DNA from: GCA-2748575 sp965222725
GTDB lineage: Bacteria; Pseudomonadota; Gammaproteobacteria; Pseudomonadales; Ketobacteraceae
Direction of reading: 5' to 3'
Length of the DNA: 64,000 nt
Assembly: GCA_965222725.1 (NCBI GenBank)
Contig: OZ244969.1
Coordinates: 5,642,001-5,706,000 of the forward strand
This document shows positions 1 to 9,112 of the stretch, one piece after another. Each line of letters begins with the position of its first letter. Position 1 is the first letter of the stretch. The translations under genes were made by a program, and so were the position numbers. The notes under the pieces are model-generated. The model did no database searches, was not told where the DNA came from, and saw nothing but the letters and a program-made list of their open reading frames with translations.

Positions 1-496
1 TCAGGCGCTTAACGGTGACTTCGTTATCCACCCGGGCCACCACAATTTTGCCTTCGCCGGAGGTTTCGGTTTTACGCACGGCAATAATGTCGCCGTCCAT
101 AATGCCAATGTCCTGCATACTGTCGCCCCGCACTTTCAGCAGGTAAGTGGGACGCTGCCGGAACAGTCCCAGGGGCAATACCAGCTGGGCATCATGGTTT
201 TCAATTGCTTCTATGGGAGTACCGGCTGCCACCTGACCAATAACAGGGAGTTCCACCAGTTCATTCAGCAGGGTGATCTGATCAGACTGACTCTGAATAC
301 AACCAATACGTTCCAGCTCCAGCAACACCGCATTCAGACCGTCAGTATCGGGGAAAGCCGCCAGCAGATCAGTCTGTGCCAGTGGCAACTCACTCTTTGG
401 TGCATTGTTATAAAGCCAGCTCAGCACCTGGATATGCTGAGTACTTAAATCGATAAAATCACTGTTGTCTATCGCATCTAAAACGGCGGATGTCAT
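1..496 (-). CDS. lexA: LexA-family self-cleaving SOS repressor (3' end outside window)
   Basis: Translated by eye from the ATG at 496; the frame is open to the left edge (165 residues visible). The C-terminal half is a peptidase S24 (LexA/UmuD) domain: Ala-Gly cleavage site at residues 91-92 (VAAGTP), catalytic Ser126 in GDSM and Lys163 in TVKRL, 37 residues apart as in E. coli LexA. The N-terminal ~80 residues match the LexA winged-helix layout in length and helix order but show little sequence likeness to it, so this may be a diverged or second LexA. An SOS box 65 bases upstream suggests autoregulation. The fold and cleavage chemistry are well supported; being the housekeeping LexA is inference. 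Confidence 0.85.
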   Translation of the reverse strand, partial: MTSAVLDAIDNSDFIDLSTQHIQVLSWLYNNAPKSELPLAQTDLLAAFPDTDGLNAVLLELERIGCIQSQSDQITLLNELVELPVIGQVAAGTPIEAIENHDAQLVLPLGLFRQRPTYLLKVRGDSMQDIGIMDGDIIAVRKTETSGEGKIVVARVDNEVTVKRL

Positions 497-560
497 GGTT
501 TGCTCCTGAATTGAAATTGAGCCGGGTAATGCGAGCCGAATTGCCATCCCGCGCAACACA

Positions 561-576
561 CTGTACTTTTATACAG
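561..576. promoter_or_regulatory. SOS (LexA) box upstream of the lexA-like gene
   Basis: CTG-N10-CAG with an AT-rich, alternating core (tacttttata) matches the gammaproteobacterial LexA operator. It lies 65 bases upstream of the lexA-like start codon, where an autoregulatory operator is expected. Confidence 0.85.
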
Positions 577-711
577 TAATCCATTTACCCGGATCCTGCA
601 AACAAATTTTTTGTGGCAACATCAGTAACCACATCAGTCACACTATCAGTAGCAACAGGAACAACACCCGCAGGAAATATCACAACAGGAAATACAGATT
701 GAAAGACCGGA

Positions 712-1686
712 TCAGGCAGACAATACCGAGCCCACCAGCCAGACGTTGTACGCCGCAAAGCCCGCCACCAGAACGCCACCTTCAATACGGTTGATACGCC
801 CCTGCCCCCGGAATCCATAGGCCATCACAAACAGGGCGGCCGTCAGAACCATCATGACAATCCAGTCACGACTGAGGATGTCGGAGGTCAGCGCTGACAT
901 GGGGGAAATCACGCCGGCAATACCCACCACGGCCAGCAGGTTAAACATATTGGATCCCACCACATTACCAATGGCGATATCATGCTCGCCCTTGCGTGCC
1001 GCAATCACCGATGCGGCCAGTTCCGGCAACGACGTACCCAGAGCCACAATGGTCAGGCCGATAATCAGATCACTGATGCCCAGGGTAACCGCAATTTCCA
1101 CAGCCCCCCACACCAGCAGACGGGAGCTGACAATCAGCAGCGCCAACCCGGCCACCAGCCAGAAAACAGCTTTACCCAGGGGCATCATGTGTTCAGCCAG
1201 CTCCTGTTCTGTTTCGGCTTCCAGGCTGTCGCCACGGCCACGCAGGCCGGTGTAAATGGTCCAGCCGATCAGCACAAAGAAACCGGCAACCAGCACCAGG
1301 GATTCAGGGCGGGAAAGCGCGCCATCCCACAACAGGTAACCGGCCAGCAAGCCAATGGCGAACAGCAAGGGCAGCTCACGGCGCACGATCTGGGATTTCA
1401 CCAGAATGGGCGTTACCAGGGCGGTTACCCCCAGAATCAGCCCCGTATTCACAATATTGGAACCAATACCATTACCCAGCGCCAGTTCCGGGTTGCCATC
1501 CAGGGCCGCCATGGCAGACACCACCATTTCCGGCGCCGAGGTACCAAAACCTACAATCACCATACCAATCAACAGCGACGGCATTCCGGCATGGGAGGCA
1601 GTGGCAGCGGCCCCTTCCACGAAGCGGTCAGCACTCCAGATCAGCAACAGAAAACCGGCAAGAACAGCAACGGCAGCCAGCAACAT
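712..1686 (-). CDS. Calcium/sodium antiporter, YrbG (CaCA) family
   Basis: A 324-residue integral inner-membrane protein with two homologous halves. Each half carries the CaCA alpha-repeat signature: GFGTSAPEMVVSA with GNGIGSN in the first, ALGTSLPELAASV with GNVVGSN in the second. About ten hydrophobic segments are visible, with an acidic loop (residues ~153-168) between the halves, as in YrbG-type K+-independent exchangers. It probably extrudes Ca2+ in exchange for Na+ or H+. It lies 85 bases downstream of dinB on the same strand, so it may be partly co-transcribed from the SOS promoter. The ion specificity is not shown by the sequence. Confidence 0.92.
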   Translation of the reverse strand: MLLAAVAVLAGFLLLIWSADRFVEGAAATASHAGMPSLLIGMVIVGFGTSAPEMVVSAMAALDGNPELALGNGIGSNIVNTGLILGVTALVTPILVKSQIVRRELPLLFAIGLLAGYLLWDGALSRPESLVLVAGFFVLIGWTIYTGLRGRGDSLEAETEQELAEHMMPLGKAVFWLVAGLALLIVSSRLLVWGAVEIAVTLGISDLIIGLTIVALGTSLPELAASVIAARKGEHDIAIGNVVGSNMFNLLAVVGIAGVISPMSALTSDILSRDWIVMMVLTAALFVMAYGFRGQGRINRIEGGVLVAGFAAYNVWLVGSVLSA

Positions 1687-1771
1687 AAGCGCAATTTCCT
1701 TCTGGTTAAAACAAGGTCAGATATCAAAGGGCATAGATTAACTGCAGATCCGAGACTTCGGCAAATGCTGA

Positions 1772-2830
1772 TTAAAACAATTCCAGCTGTGAATACTCCC
1801 GGCCCGGCAACTGACCATTAAACCTGACGCCCACTCCAAGCAGACGCACCGCGTGTTGCTTGCGCTTTACCGCCTCACTCATCAGTTCCTTGTAGTGAAC
1901 CAGCTCCGGCCCGGTGCCGGTACGCTCCAGAGTGGTGGTGGAAAAATCACTGAACTTTACCTTAACAAAAGCCTTGGACACCTTGTATTCAGGGCCGATA
2001 CGATCGAGCCGGGTTTTCAGTTCGCTCAACAGGGTGGGGATTTTTTCCTGGCAGGAATATTCATCGGGCAGATCCCGGGCGTAGGTGTGTTCCACGCTGA
2101 GTGATTTGCGGATGCGGGTGGTTTTAACACTGCGCTGATCAATGCCCCGGGACAGCTCATAAAGCCGCTTGCCAAAAGAACCAAAGTGCTGGCTCAATTC
2201 CGGCAGCTCGTAGGCCCGCAGCTCGCCGCAGTGTTTAATGCCCAGGCGGTGAAGTTTGGCCGCTGTCACCTTGCCCACCCCATGAATTTTCTGCACCGGC
2301 AATTGCTGCACAAAGTCATCCACCTGGTCCGGTGTGATCACAAACAGGCCGTTGGGCTTGCGCCAGTCGCTGGCGATTTTGGCAAGAAACTTGGAATTGG
2401 ACACACCGGCGGACACCGTAATCTGCAGCCTTTCAAATATCCGTTGGCGAATCTCCTCCGCGATACGGGTGGCGCTGCCCTGGTGCTCCTGACAATCGGT
2501 CACATCCAGATAGGCCTCATCCAGTGACAAAGGTTCCACCAGATCGGTATAGCTCAGAAAAACTTCACGCATAACCTGTGAGGCTTTTTTATATTCCTCC
2601 ATGCGATGGGGAACAATCAGCAACTGCGGGCAGAGCTTTTTGGCCTGGGCCGACGGCATGGCCGAATGAATGCCGTATTGCCGGGCCTCGTAGTTGCAAG
2701 TGGAGATCACCCCGCGACGATCCGCACTGCCACCCACCGCCATCGGCCGGTTTCTTAACGCGGGATCATCACGCATTTCTATGGCGGCAAAAAAACAATC
2801 GGCATCGCAGTGAATAATTTTTCGGGTCAT
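1772..2830 (-). CDS. dinB: DNA polymerase IV (Y-family translesion polymerase)
   Basis: 352 residues, the usual length. The catalytic carboxylates are visible: Asp9 in HCDADCFFAAIE and Asp104-Glu105 in SLDEAYLDV. The thumb/HhH region (IHGVGKVTAAKL) and little-finger domain follow. The protein ends in QLELF, a clamp-binding motif that docks the enzyme on the beta sliding clamp. It performs error-prone bypass of template lesions. A perfect SOS box 13 bases upstream of the ATG shows LexA control, and the lexA-like gene lies 1.3 kb away. Confidence 0.97.
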   Translation of the reverse strand: MTRKIIHCDADCFFAAIEMRDDPALRNRPMAVGGSADRRGVISTCNYEARQYGIHSAMPSAQAKKLCPQLLIVPHRMEEYKKASQVMREVFLSYTDLVEPLSLDEAYLDVTDCQEHQGSATRIAEEIRQRIFERLQITVSAGVSNSKFLAKIASDWRKPNGLFVITPDQVDDFVQQLPVQKIHGVGKVTAAKLHRLGIKHCGELRAYELPELSQHFGSFGKRLYELSRGIDQRSVKTTRIRKSLSVEHTYARDLPDEYSCQEKIPTLLSELKTRLDRIGPEYKVSKAFVKVKFSDFSTTTLERTGTGPELVHYKELMSEAVKRKQHAVRLLGVGVRFNGQLPGREYSQLELF

Positions 2831-2842
2831 GGCAACCAGGCA

Positions 2843-2858
2843 CTGTATACGTATACAG
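2843..2858. promoter_or_regulatory. SOS (LexA) box upstream of dinB
   Basis: CTG-tatacgtata-CAG is a perfectly palindromic 16-base LexA operator. Its edge is 13 bases from the dinB start codon, so LexA would cover the promoter or the early transcript. Confidence 0.93.
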
Positions 2859-3051
2859 CTATTATAATCAGCCTTCAGAAAATTGTAAGTGCCAGGCAGT
2901 AATATGGCTGATCACAAGCGGTATACCCCGAAGATATAACTGATAAATATATAAGCACCAACTTTTATCGATTAGAAGTTGCACTACACTTATTAAGGGC
3001 ACCTCTTATTAAGGTCCTCTCTTATCCAGAGCGCCGCTAAAAATCAGGGAC

Positions 3052-5484
3052 TTGCATTTGTCATACAGGTTTACATTGCACGCTATTCACCAACTGCTTC
3101 TGGTTCTGCTCGCTCTGCTACCATCGGTATCCCAGGGTGCAGAGGATCTGAGCCCTTTTCTTTCCGGCGGCGATCTCGCCGAAGGCCCCATCGTGCCCAC
3201 TGTCTGGTACCTGGAAGACCCCACCCATCAGGTCACCCTGGCCGAGGCCCGGGAAAAACTGCATCAGGGAGAATTCCAGCAGGAAAAGGCCAATTTTAAT
3301 TTCGGCTACCAGGATGCCACCTACTGGTTTGTGTTCATGATCAATGTCCCCCGCGAATCCCAAAGCCAGCGGGTACGGGACATAGTTGTTGAGCTGGATT
3401 ACCCCCACCTTGACCGTATCGACATTCATAAGCTGGCAAGCGACGGAAACACTCTGGAAACGCTGAACCTGGGGGATAACCTGCCGTTTCCCGAACGACT
3501 GCTGGACAACAATCTGTTTGCCATTCCGGACAAGATCGTGCCAGGGCTCACCTACCAGTACTGGATCCGGGTGGACACCACCAGTTCAACCCAGCTGCAC
3601 CCCAGCGTTTGGGATAAGGACCGTTACCTGGAATCCCGCAGCCACATACAGATGGCGTACGGGTTTTACTTCGGCATTCTGATTGTAATGGCGTTGTACA
3701 ACCTGTTTATCGGCTTTTCCACCCGGGACCGCTCGTACTTCTGGTACTTTGGCAATATTGCCAGCTTTTGTCTGCTGCAGGCTTGCCTGTGGGGTTACGC
3801 CTATCAGTACCTTTGGCCAGAACTGCCGTCAATGAATGATTACGCCATTCCCGACACGATTCTGGGCTCACTGATATTCAGCGGCATGTTTACCAAATCT
3901 TTTCTGCAAACGCGCGTGTACAGCCCGGTGCATGACAAGCTATTGTCGTTTCTGGTGCTGGTCTGTTGCGGGTTGCTCATTCTTAACTTTGTATTGCCAT
4001 ACGAACTGCGCATACGCCTGGCGGTATGGTCCAGCCTGTTCGTAACCATCACCCTGCTTCATGCAGGTGTTACCGTGGCCAAAAAAGGCCAGCATTCTGC
4101 AAAGCTGTTCCTGTTGGCCTGGACCACCATGCTGGTGGGTGCTGTTGTGTACGGTTTTACTGCTCTGGGAATGCTGCCGTCCAATCCGGCAACCCGCCAT
4201 GCATCGCAAATCGGCTCAGCGCTGGAAGTGGTGTTGCTGTCCTTCGCTCTGGCCGATCGCATCAATCGCATCAAAGCAGAAAAGCGCGCGGTAGAATCCC
4301 GGGCCAAACGGGATCTTGAAAGCAAGAACCAGGAGCTTCAGAACGCACTGATGCAGCTCACCAAAAGCAACAGCCTGAAAGATGAGTTCCTGGCCACCAT
4401 CAGCCATGAACTGAGAACCCCCATGAACGGTATTGAAGGTTCTTTGCAGATTGTGAAACAGAGTCTGCCCGGAGATACCGCCAGCCACCCGATTGATGCA
4501 GCCTTTCACAGTGCACATCACATGACACAGCTGGTAGAAAGCCTGCTGGAATACTCGGAGTTGCAATCCGGTAACTGGCAGCTGAATGAAGGCACCTTTG
4601 ACCTGGAAAAACTGATTCACAAATGCACCGAGAACACTCAGAAAGAAATTGTCAGCGGTAATGTGGCATTCCGGTTGATCAAGGATATTCAACTGGAACA
4701 CCAGCTCATTGGCGATGCCGACCGCCTGAATCACCTGCTGTTTCAGCTGCTGGACAATGCGTTTAAATTTACCTACGAAGGTTCCGTTACCCTGTCGGTC
4801 AGTGCCAGAGAAAATGAAACCCACAGCCATATCAGCCTGGAAATTTCTGATACGGGTATTGGTATTCCGCCCTCCCAGCTGAAAACCATATTCGAAGGTT
4901 TCCGCCAGGTGGATGGGTCTTTCTCGCGGCAGTACGGCGGATTGGGTATCGGGCTGTCCATCTGCAAGGCCATTACCGACAGAATGAACGGTTCCCTTAC
5001 CGTAGATTCATTACCGAATCGGGGTACCCGGTTCACCATAGAACTGCAGCTGAAAAAAGGTCCGGCCATAGAAAGGCCCAAAAACCAGCAGCAACATCTG
5101 CCCGGCCACCCCCACGTACTGGTGGTGGAAGATAACCCGGTAAACCAGATGACCCTGATCGCCATGGTGAAAAAACTGGGCTGCCAGGTAAGCAAAGCCG
5201 GCAATGGCGAGGAAGCGGTTCGCTTGTGTCACACCGAACGCTTCGATCTGGTATTGATGGATTGCCAGATGCCTATCATGGATGGCTTTGAAGCTACCCG
5301 GGCGATCCGCCAGAGTGACAACCCCAACAGCCGGATACCTATCATTGCCGTTACCGCCAACGCCATGAGCGGCGACCGGGAACGCTGCCTGAATGCCGGC
5401 ATGGACGACTACATTAAAAAGCCCATCAAGATGGAAGAAATCCGCGACAGCCTGTTTCACTGGCTGGTGGACAAGGCCGCATAA
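3052..5484 (+). CDS. Hybrid sensor histidine kinase, 7TMR-DISM type, with receiver
   Basis: About 810 residues. Domains in order: signal peptide (~1-30), periplasmic 7TMR-DISMED2-like sensor (~50-200), seven-helix membrane module (~205-405), coiled coil, HisKA with phospho-acceptor His452 in SHELRTPMNG, HATPase_c (DNAFKF, DTGIGIP, GGLGIGLS), and a C-terminal receiver with phospho-acceptor Asp737 in LMDCQMPIMD. No output domain or dedicated response regulator lies beside it, so the signal probably passes by phosphorelay to an unlinked partner. The start is a TTG at 3052 or 3058; CAGGGA sits just upstream and favours 3058. A paralogue of the same architecture lies at 54346-56823. Confidence 0.93.
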   Translation: MHLSYRFTLHAIHQLLLVLLALLPSVSQGAEDLSPFLSGGDLAEGPIVPTVWYLEDPTHQVTLAEAREKLHQGEFQQEKANFNFGYQDATYWFVFMINVPRESQSQRVRDIVVELDYPHLDRIDIHKLASDGNTLETLNLGDNLPFPERLLDNNLFAIPDKIVPGLTYQYWIRVDTTSSTQLHPSVWDKDRYLESRSHIQMAYGFYFGILIVMALYNLFIGFSTRDRSYFWYFGNIASFCLLQACLWGYAYQYLWPELPSMNDYAIPDTILGSLIFSGMFTKSFLQTRVYSPVHDKLLSFLVLVCCGLLILNFVLPYELRIRLAVWSSLFVTITLLHAGVTVAKKGQHSAKLFLLAWTTMLVGAVVYGFTALGMLPSNPATRHASQIGSALEVVLLSFALADRINRIKAEKRAVESRAKRDLESKNQELQNALMQLTKSNSLKDEFLATISHELRTPMNGIEGSLQIVKQSLPGDTASHPIDAAFHSAHHMTQLVESLLEYSELQSGNWQLNEGTFDLEKLIHKCTENTQKEIVSGNVAFRLIKDIQLEHQLIGDADRLNHLLFQLLDNAFKFTYEGSVTLSVSARENETHSHISLEISDTGIGIPPSQLKTIFEGFRQVDGSFSRQYGGLGIGLSICKAITDRMNGSLTVDSLPNRGTRFTIELQLKKGPAIERPKNQQQHLPGHPHVLVVEDNPVNQMTLIAMVKKLGCQVSKAGNGEEAVRLCHTERFDLVLMDCQMPIMDGFEATRAIRQSDNPNSRIPIIAVTANAMSGDRERCLNAGMDDYIKKPIKMEEIRDSLFHWLVDKAA

Positions 5485-5559
5485 ACCGACTGAGGTTGAC
5501 GGACCCTACCCCGCTGATTAACCTTTCCTGACATACCCTGCATCGGTAACCAGCTTTTT

Positions 5560-6192
5560 ATGCGCCAACACTCCCTGTTGTTTTCTTTTTCTATCCTGCT
5601 GTCCGGTTGTTTTGCGGGCTTCTGGACAACGCCTTCCCATGGGGCAATCTATCAGTGCAAGGACAGCGATGGCCGCACCGTTTTTTCCGATCAGCCCTGT
5701 GGGGGTGGCGTCAACAAAAAACTGCCGGATTACGAAGTGAAGTTCGAGCCCTATGTCAGCGGGCGCTTTACACTGGCAAACAAAAGCTTTCCGGTACGCC
5801 AGGGTATGGCGCTGTGGGACAAGGAATCCGCCACACTGCAACTGGTGCTGACCATGCACCCTTTGTCAGAAACGGAAAAACAACAAGCCCTGACAGATGA
5901 CTGGTCTTTTCTGGAAAACCACAAAGCCCGGGGCCTGACCCGCCTGTACCTGACCCTGGACAAACCCGCCATTGAACTGGCCAATGTCAAAACCATGAAT
6001 GTGGAAATTCATACACTGGAAGCAGGTAAAGCCAAAGTAGAGAAAGCCACACTGGGTGGCGAAGATATTGTCGGCCACATCAACCGGCTACAAACCAGCA
6101 AAAAAGACGGCACCCTCTGGCTTGAATTCAACACCCAGGAATTCAAGCCGGATCTGCGCTGGAACATCAGCTTAATCCTGCCCCTGAAGTGA
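5560..6192 (+). CDS. Periplasmic DUF4124-domain protein
   Basis: 210 residues with an N-terminal signal peptide (residues 1-28, hydrophobic core then a cut near SHG-AIY). A DUF4124 module follows: AIYQCKDSDGRTVFSDQPC, a short all-beta domain common in secreted gammaproteobacterial proteins. The remaining ~150 residues look like a beta-rich domain that I do not recognise. Its 3' end overlaps the convergent MBL gene by 21 bases. The function is unknown; export to the periplasm is the firm statement. Confidence 0.85.
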   Translation: MRQHSLLFSFSILLSGCFAGFWTTPSHGAIYQCKDSDGRTVFSDQPCGGGVNKKLPDYEVKFEPYVSGRFTLANKSFPVRQGMALWDKESATLQLVLTMHPLSETEKQQALTDDWSFLENHKARGLTRLYLTLDKPAIELANVKTMNVEIHTLEAGKAKVEKATLGGEDIVGHINRLQTSKKDGTLWLEFNTQEFKPDLRWNISLILPLK

Positions 6193-7278
6193 CTGGTTAT
6201 CAGAAGCAAACCGGAATTGACGGGTTTCGCCGAACTCAAGTGCAATAAAATCTTCCGGAGCAACCTGTTCCGCCTGCAATGCCACTGCCAGTTCATCCAG
6301 GGGTGTATCAATCCCCTCATAGGTTAACTGAAAGGTACCAAAGTGAATGCCGATGCTTTGCTGACTGCCAATGGCCTTGTGGGCTTTGACTGCCTGGGCC
6401 GGTGTCAGATGCACTGCCTGCATAAACCACTGAGGCTCATAAGCGCCAATGGGTAACAGCGCCAGTTCCACATCACCATACTGGCGTTTAAGATTTTCAA
6501 AGTGCGGGCCAAAGCCGGTATCGCCGGCAAAATAGATATCACCCTGGGAACTGCGTACCAGAAAGGATCCCCACAGGGTTTTCATCTGATCGGTAAGCCC
6601 CCTGCCCGAGCGATGGCGGGCCTCGGTAAAGATCACTTCGATATTTTTGAAACGAACCGATTGCCGCCAGTCCATATCCACAAAACCGGGAAGCGACATT
6701 AATTCAAACAGACCGCTGTTACCCAGACCGGCCAGTATCAGTGGCGCCTTGTCCGGTGGCTGCCGTGCCACCAGGCGTGCCAGTGTGTCTGTATCCAGAT
6801 GATCATAATGATTGTGACTGATCAGAATCAGATCAATATCGGGCAAATCCTCCAGCGCCACACCCGGCGGGCGAACCCGCTTGGGCCCGGCAAAACTGAA
6901 CGGACTGACGCGCTCGGAAAACACAGGATCGGTAAGGATATTAACGCCATCCACCTGAACCAGCAGCGTGGAGTGGTTGATAAAGGTCACCGATATACCG
7001 GGCCCGTGAAAACGCTGCCGGGGAACCCTGTGTTGGGGAGAATCGATCCAGGTGGGCCAGGATTCCCGCTCCCACAAGGAGTAAATACCCAGTTGGGCAA
7101 TATCCCAGAAGCCTTTTTTACTGGGGACTGTATTGTGAAAAACATCACCATCAAAATGGTCAGTGGCTGGGCCATCATATACGGGAGCAGAAACACAGCC
7201 GTTAATTCCAAAAACCAACAAGGCCAATGTCAGCCCACCCAACAGAGCAATCTTGAGTTTTGTCATCACATCCAGCAT
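6172..7278 (-). CDS. MBL-fold hydrolase, NAPE-PLD/RomA-like, putative lipoprotein
   Basis: 368 residues. A hydrophobic leader ends in INGC, an imperfect lipobox, so envelope attachment is likely. The metallo-beta-lactamase core shows the metal motif SHNHYDHLD, a TDPVFSERVSPFSFAGPKR loop and later FAGDTGFGPHF and IGAYEPQWFM segments. These are typical of the N-acyl-phosphatidylethanolamine phospholipase D-like branch (PF12706). It may hydrolyse a membrane lipid phosphodiester; the substrate is inference. The start may be the ATG at 7278 or 7266. The convergent DUF4124 gene overlaps its last 21 bases. Confidence 0.88.
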   Translation of the reverse strand: MLDVMTKLKIALLGGLTLALLVFGINGCVSAPVYDGPATDHFDGDVFHNTVPSKKGFWDIAQLGIYSLWERESWPTWIDSPQHRVPRQRFHGPGISVTFINHSTLLVQVDGVNILTDPVFSERVSPFSFAGPKRVRPPGVALEDLPDIDLILISHNHYDHLDTDTLARLVARQPPDKAPLILAGLGNSGLFELMSLPGFVDMDWRQSVRFKNIEVIFTEARHRSGRGLTDQMKTLWGSFLVRSSQGDIYFAGDTGFGPHFENLKRQYGDVELALLPIGAYEPQWFMQAVHLTPAQAVKAHKAIGSQQSIGIHFGTFQLTYEGIDTPLDELAVALQAEQVAPEDFIALEFGETRQFRFASDNQSLQGQD

Positions 7279-7349
7279 CTATCGAATCAACATTGGCTCA
7301 TCTTTCGTGTATCCTCTGGGCAAGTCAATACTCAAACCCTTACCACATC

Positions 7350-8039
7350 ATGAAACTACAAGCTTTCTCCGATATCTATGAACAGGCTGCCCAGCGCAAA
7401 GGCGGCGAAAAAGCCCTGAAAAAACTGTTGCCCAAAGTCAGCAGTAAAAAAGCCCTGAAAGCACTGGGCGATGACCGTTACCTTTCCGCTATGGCTCAGG
7501 GCGTAAATCAGGCCGGCTTCAGCTGGAAAGTGATTGAAAAGAAATGGCCCCAGTTTGAAGAGGCTTTTTTTGGTTTTGATCCCAAAAAGCTGGTGTTACT
7601 GCCCGATGAAAAATGGGAAGACTATACCCAGGACAAGCGGGTGGTTCGCCACTGGGGCCGTATCAAGGCAGTCAAGGAAAACCTGGCCTTTGTGTATGAC
7701 ATCAGCCGCCAGCATGGTGGTTTCGGGCATTGGCTGGCGGAATGGCCTTCCAGCGATCAGGTAGGACTATTGAAAGAACTGAAATCCCGCGGGTCGCGAC
7801 TGGGGGGCAATACCGGTCAATGGTTTTTGCGCCGGGTCGGATGGGATGGCTTTGTGATGACCAAAGATGTGTGCGCGGCACTCATCCGTGCCGGTGTGGA
7901 TATCAAGCCCAGCCCCACCAGCCAGACGGAAATGAAACGGATCCAGGCAACCTTTAACGAATGGCACGAGCAGACCGGATTGCCTTACGCTCATTTAAGC
8001 CGGATCACGGCCTGCTCGATCGGCGAGAATTATCCCTAG
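7350..8039 (+). CDS. DNA-3-methyladenine glycosylase I (Tag) family protein
   Basis: 229 residues from the ATG at 7350; reading on to an upstream start at 7260 would add 30 poor residues. It matches the Tag fold: AQGVNQAGFSWKVIEKKW corresponds to the QAGLSW helix, then RHWGRIKAV and a C-terminal helical part. The zinc-binding Cys/His set of E. coli Tag is not visible, so this is the zinc-free branch. It would excise alkylated bases in base-excision repair. It is divergent from the MBL gene, with only 71 bases between the starts. Confidence 0.85.
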   Translation: MKLQAFSDIYEQAAQRKGGEKALKKLLPKVSSKKALKALGDDRYLSAMAQGVNQAGFSWKVIEKKWPQFEEAFFGFDPKKLVLLPDEKWEDYTQDKRVVRHWGRIKAVKENLAFVYDISRQHGGFGHWLAEWPSSDQVGLLKELKSRGSRLGGNTGQWFLRRVGWDGFVMTKDVCAALIRAGVDIKPSPTSQTEMKRIQATFNEWHEQTGLPYAHLSRITACSIGENYP

Positions 8040-8270
8040 TATCCCATTTGCTGATGCGCACCTTGGCCGCAGCCCAATCAGTTGATTCATGATCAGGTTT
8101 CAGCTCCGGTTGCAACGACCTCATGGTGGCAATGGCACCTGTTACCATAGGCGCCGCCATGAGAATATGGGCACCGGATACATCCCCGCCACAACGGCAA
8201 CAGCGTTGCCGCCCGTAACGCTTTACTGAATTGCAATTTTCACTATAAATATTGCAGCCTGCCTAATGGA
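8040..8270. other. Intergenic stretch with a strong palindrome
   Basis: The 231 bases between the convergent glycosylase and folM genes contain a perfect inverted repeat, CGGCAAC-AGC-GTTGCCG (8195-8211), without a clear T-run. The minus strand is open for about 70 codons through here, but there is no credible start or family match. I see no gene. Confidence 0.5.
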
Positions 8271-8981
8271 TCAGGCCAAATGCCGGCCACCATCCAGATA
8301 GATAGTTCGTCCTGTCATATAGCGGCTCTTTATTATAAATTCCACTGCAGTAACCACTTCATCAAAGCCTCCTTCCTTTGGCAGCAATGCCTTGGCCACC
8401 GCCTTTTTTTTGTATTCGTCTGAATCACCCTCATTAAACTGCAGCAGTGCCGGCGCAATGGTGTTTACCTTTATGTCTGGTGCAAATGCCGCCGCGAAAG
8501 ACAGTGTCAGATTATCCAGCGCCGCTTTGCTTGCCGCATAGGCAATATGCTTTTTACTGCCCTTGCCGGTGATATAGTCACTGATATGAATAATATCTTT
8601 CAGCTGGCCGTTATCTGCCAGCAGATTCGGTTGCAGTGCCCGGTTTAACTGATAAGGCACACTGGCGTGAACCTGCATCATTTTATGAAACAGATCTGCC
8701 GGGTCAGCACCATCCTTTTCCGTCATCCAGTCAGATGCGTTGTGTATGATCCCGCGCAGCACAGGGTGCTTTTGCCGCACCTGTTCAATGAAGCTGTCCA
8801 GTTCCTGCTGCTGGTAAAAATCAATCTGATAGAGGGTCGCGCCTGCTTCAGCCAGCTCATCTATGGACTGATAGTGTGTACGATAGGTACCCACCACAGG
8901 TGTACCCTGGCCCAGAAAGTGGCGAGCCAGGGCAAGACCAACACGTTTGCCCACACCGGTAATCAAAATGGGAGATGTCAT
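8271..8981 (-). CDS. folM: Dihydromonapterin reductase (short-chain dehydrogenase)
   Basis: 236 residues, co-linear with E. coli FolM. The variant glycine motif TGVGKRVGLALA binds NADPH, YRTHY is the family-typical second strand, HNASDW the NAG-type motif, and YAASKAAL the catalytic Tyr/Lys. It ends LDGGRHL. It reduces dihydromonapterin to tetrahydromonapterin and has weak dihydrofolate reductase activity, acting in the cytoplasm in pterin metabolism. It stands alone on the minus strand. Recognition rests on several family-specific motifs, so I am confident. Confidence 0.93.
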   Translation of the reverse strand: MTSPILITGVGKRVGLALARHFLGQGTPVVGTYRTHYQSIDELAEAGATLYQIDFYQQQELDSFIEQVRQKHPVLRGIIHNASDWMTEKDGADPADLFHKMMQVHASVPYQLNRALQPNLLADNGQLKDIIHISDYITGKGSKKHIAYAASKAALDNLTLSFAAAFAPDIKVNTIAPALLQFNEGDSDEYKKKAVAKALLPKEGGFDEVVTAVEFIIKSRYMTGRTIYLDGGRHLA

Positions 8982-9112
8982 TCAGTTTAAACTCCTGTTG
9001 AAAAGATACACCAATAGCGCAGCTCCTGTGCGCTGACATATCCCACTATAAAGGTTTTGTTTATATTTTCAGCTCAGGTGCCACCTTATCTGTAAGATGG
9101 CCGTGACTTCAT

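Noticed and set aside
585..711. Short imperfect repeats of ACATCAGT/ACTATCAGT downstream of the exchanger gene
   Set aside because: Too short and irregular to be a repeat array; no CRISPR-like spacing.
982..1821. Long plus-strand frame opposite the exchanger gene
   Set aside because: Its Gln/His-rich composition is typical of the reverse complement of a GC-biased gene; the minus-strand exchanger has full family motifs.
8040..8270. Possible pseudogene on the minus strand with an open frame of ~70 codons
   Set aside because: No start codon with a ribosome-binding site and no recognisable motif; the palindrome at 8195-8211 explains part of the apparent pattern.
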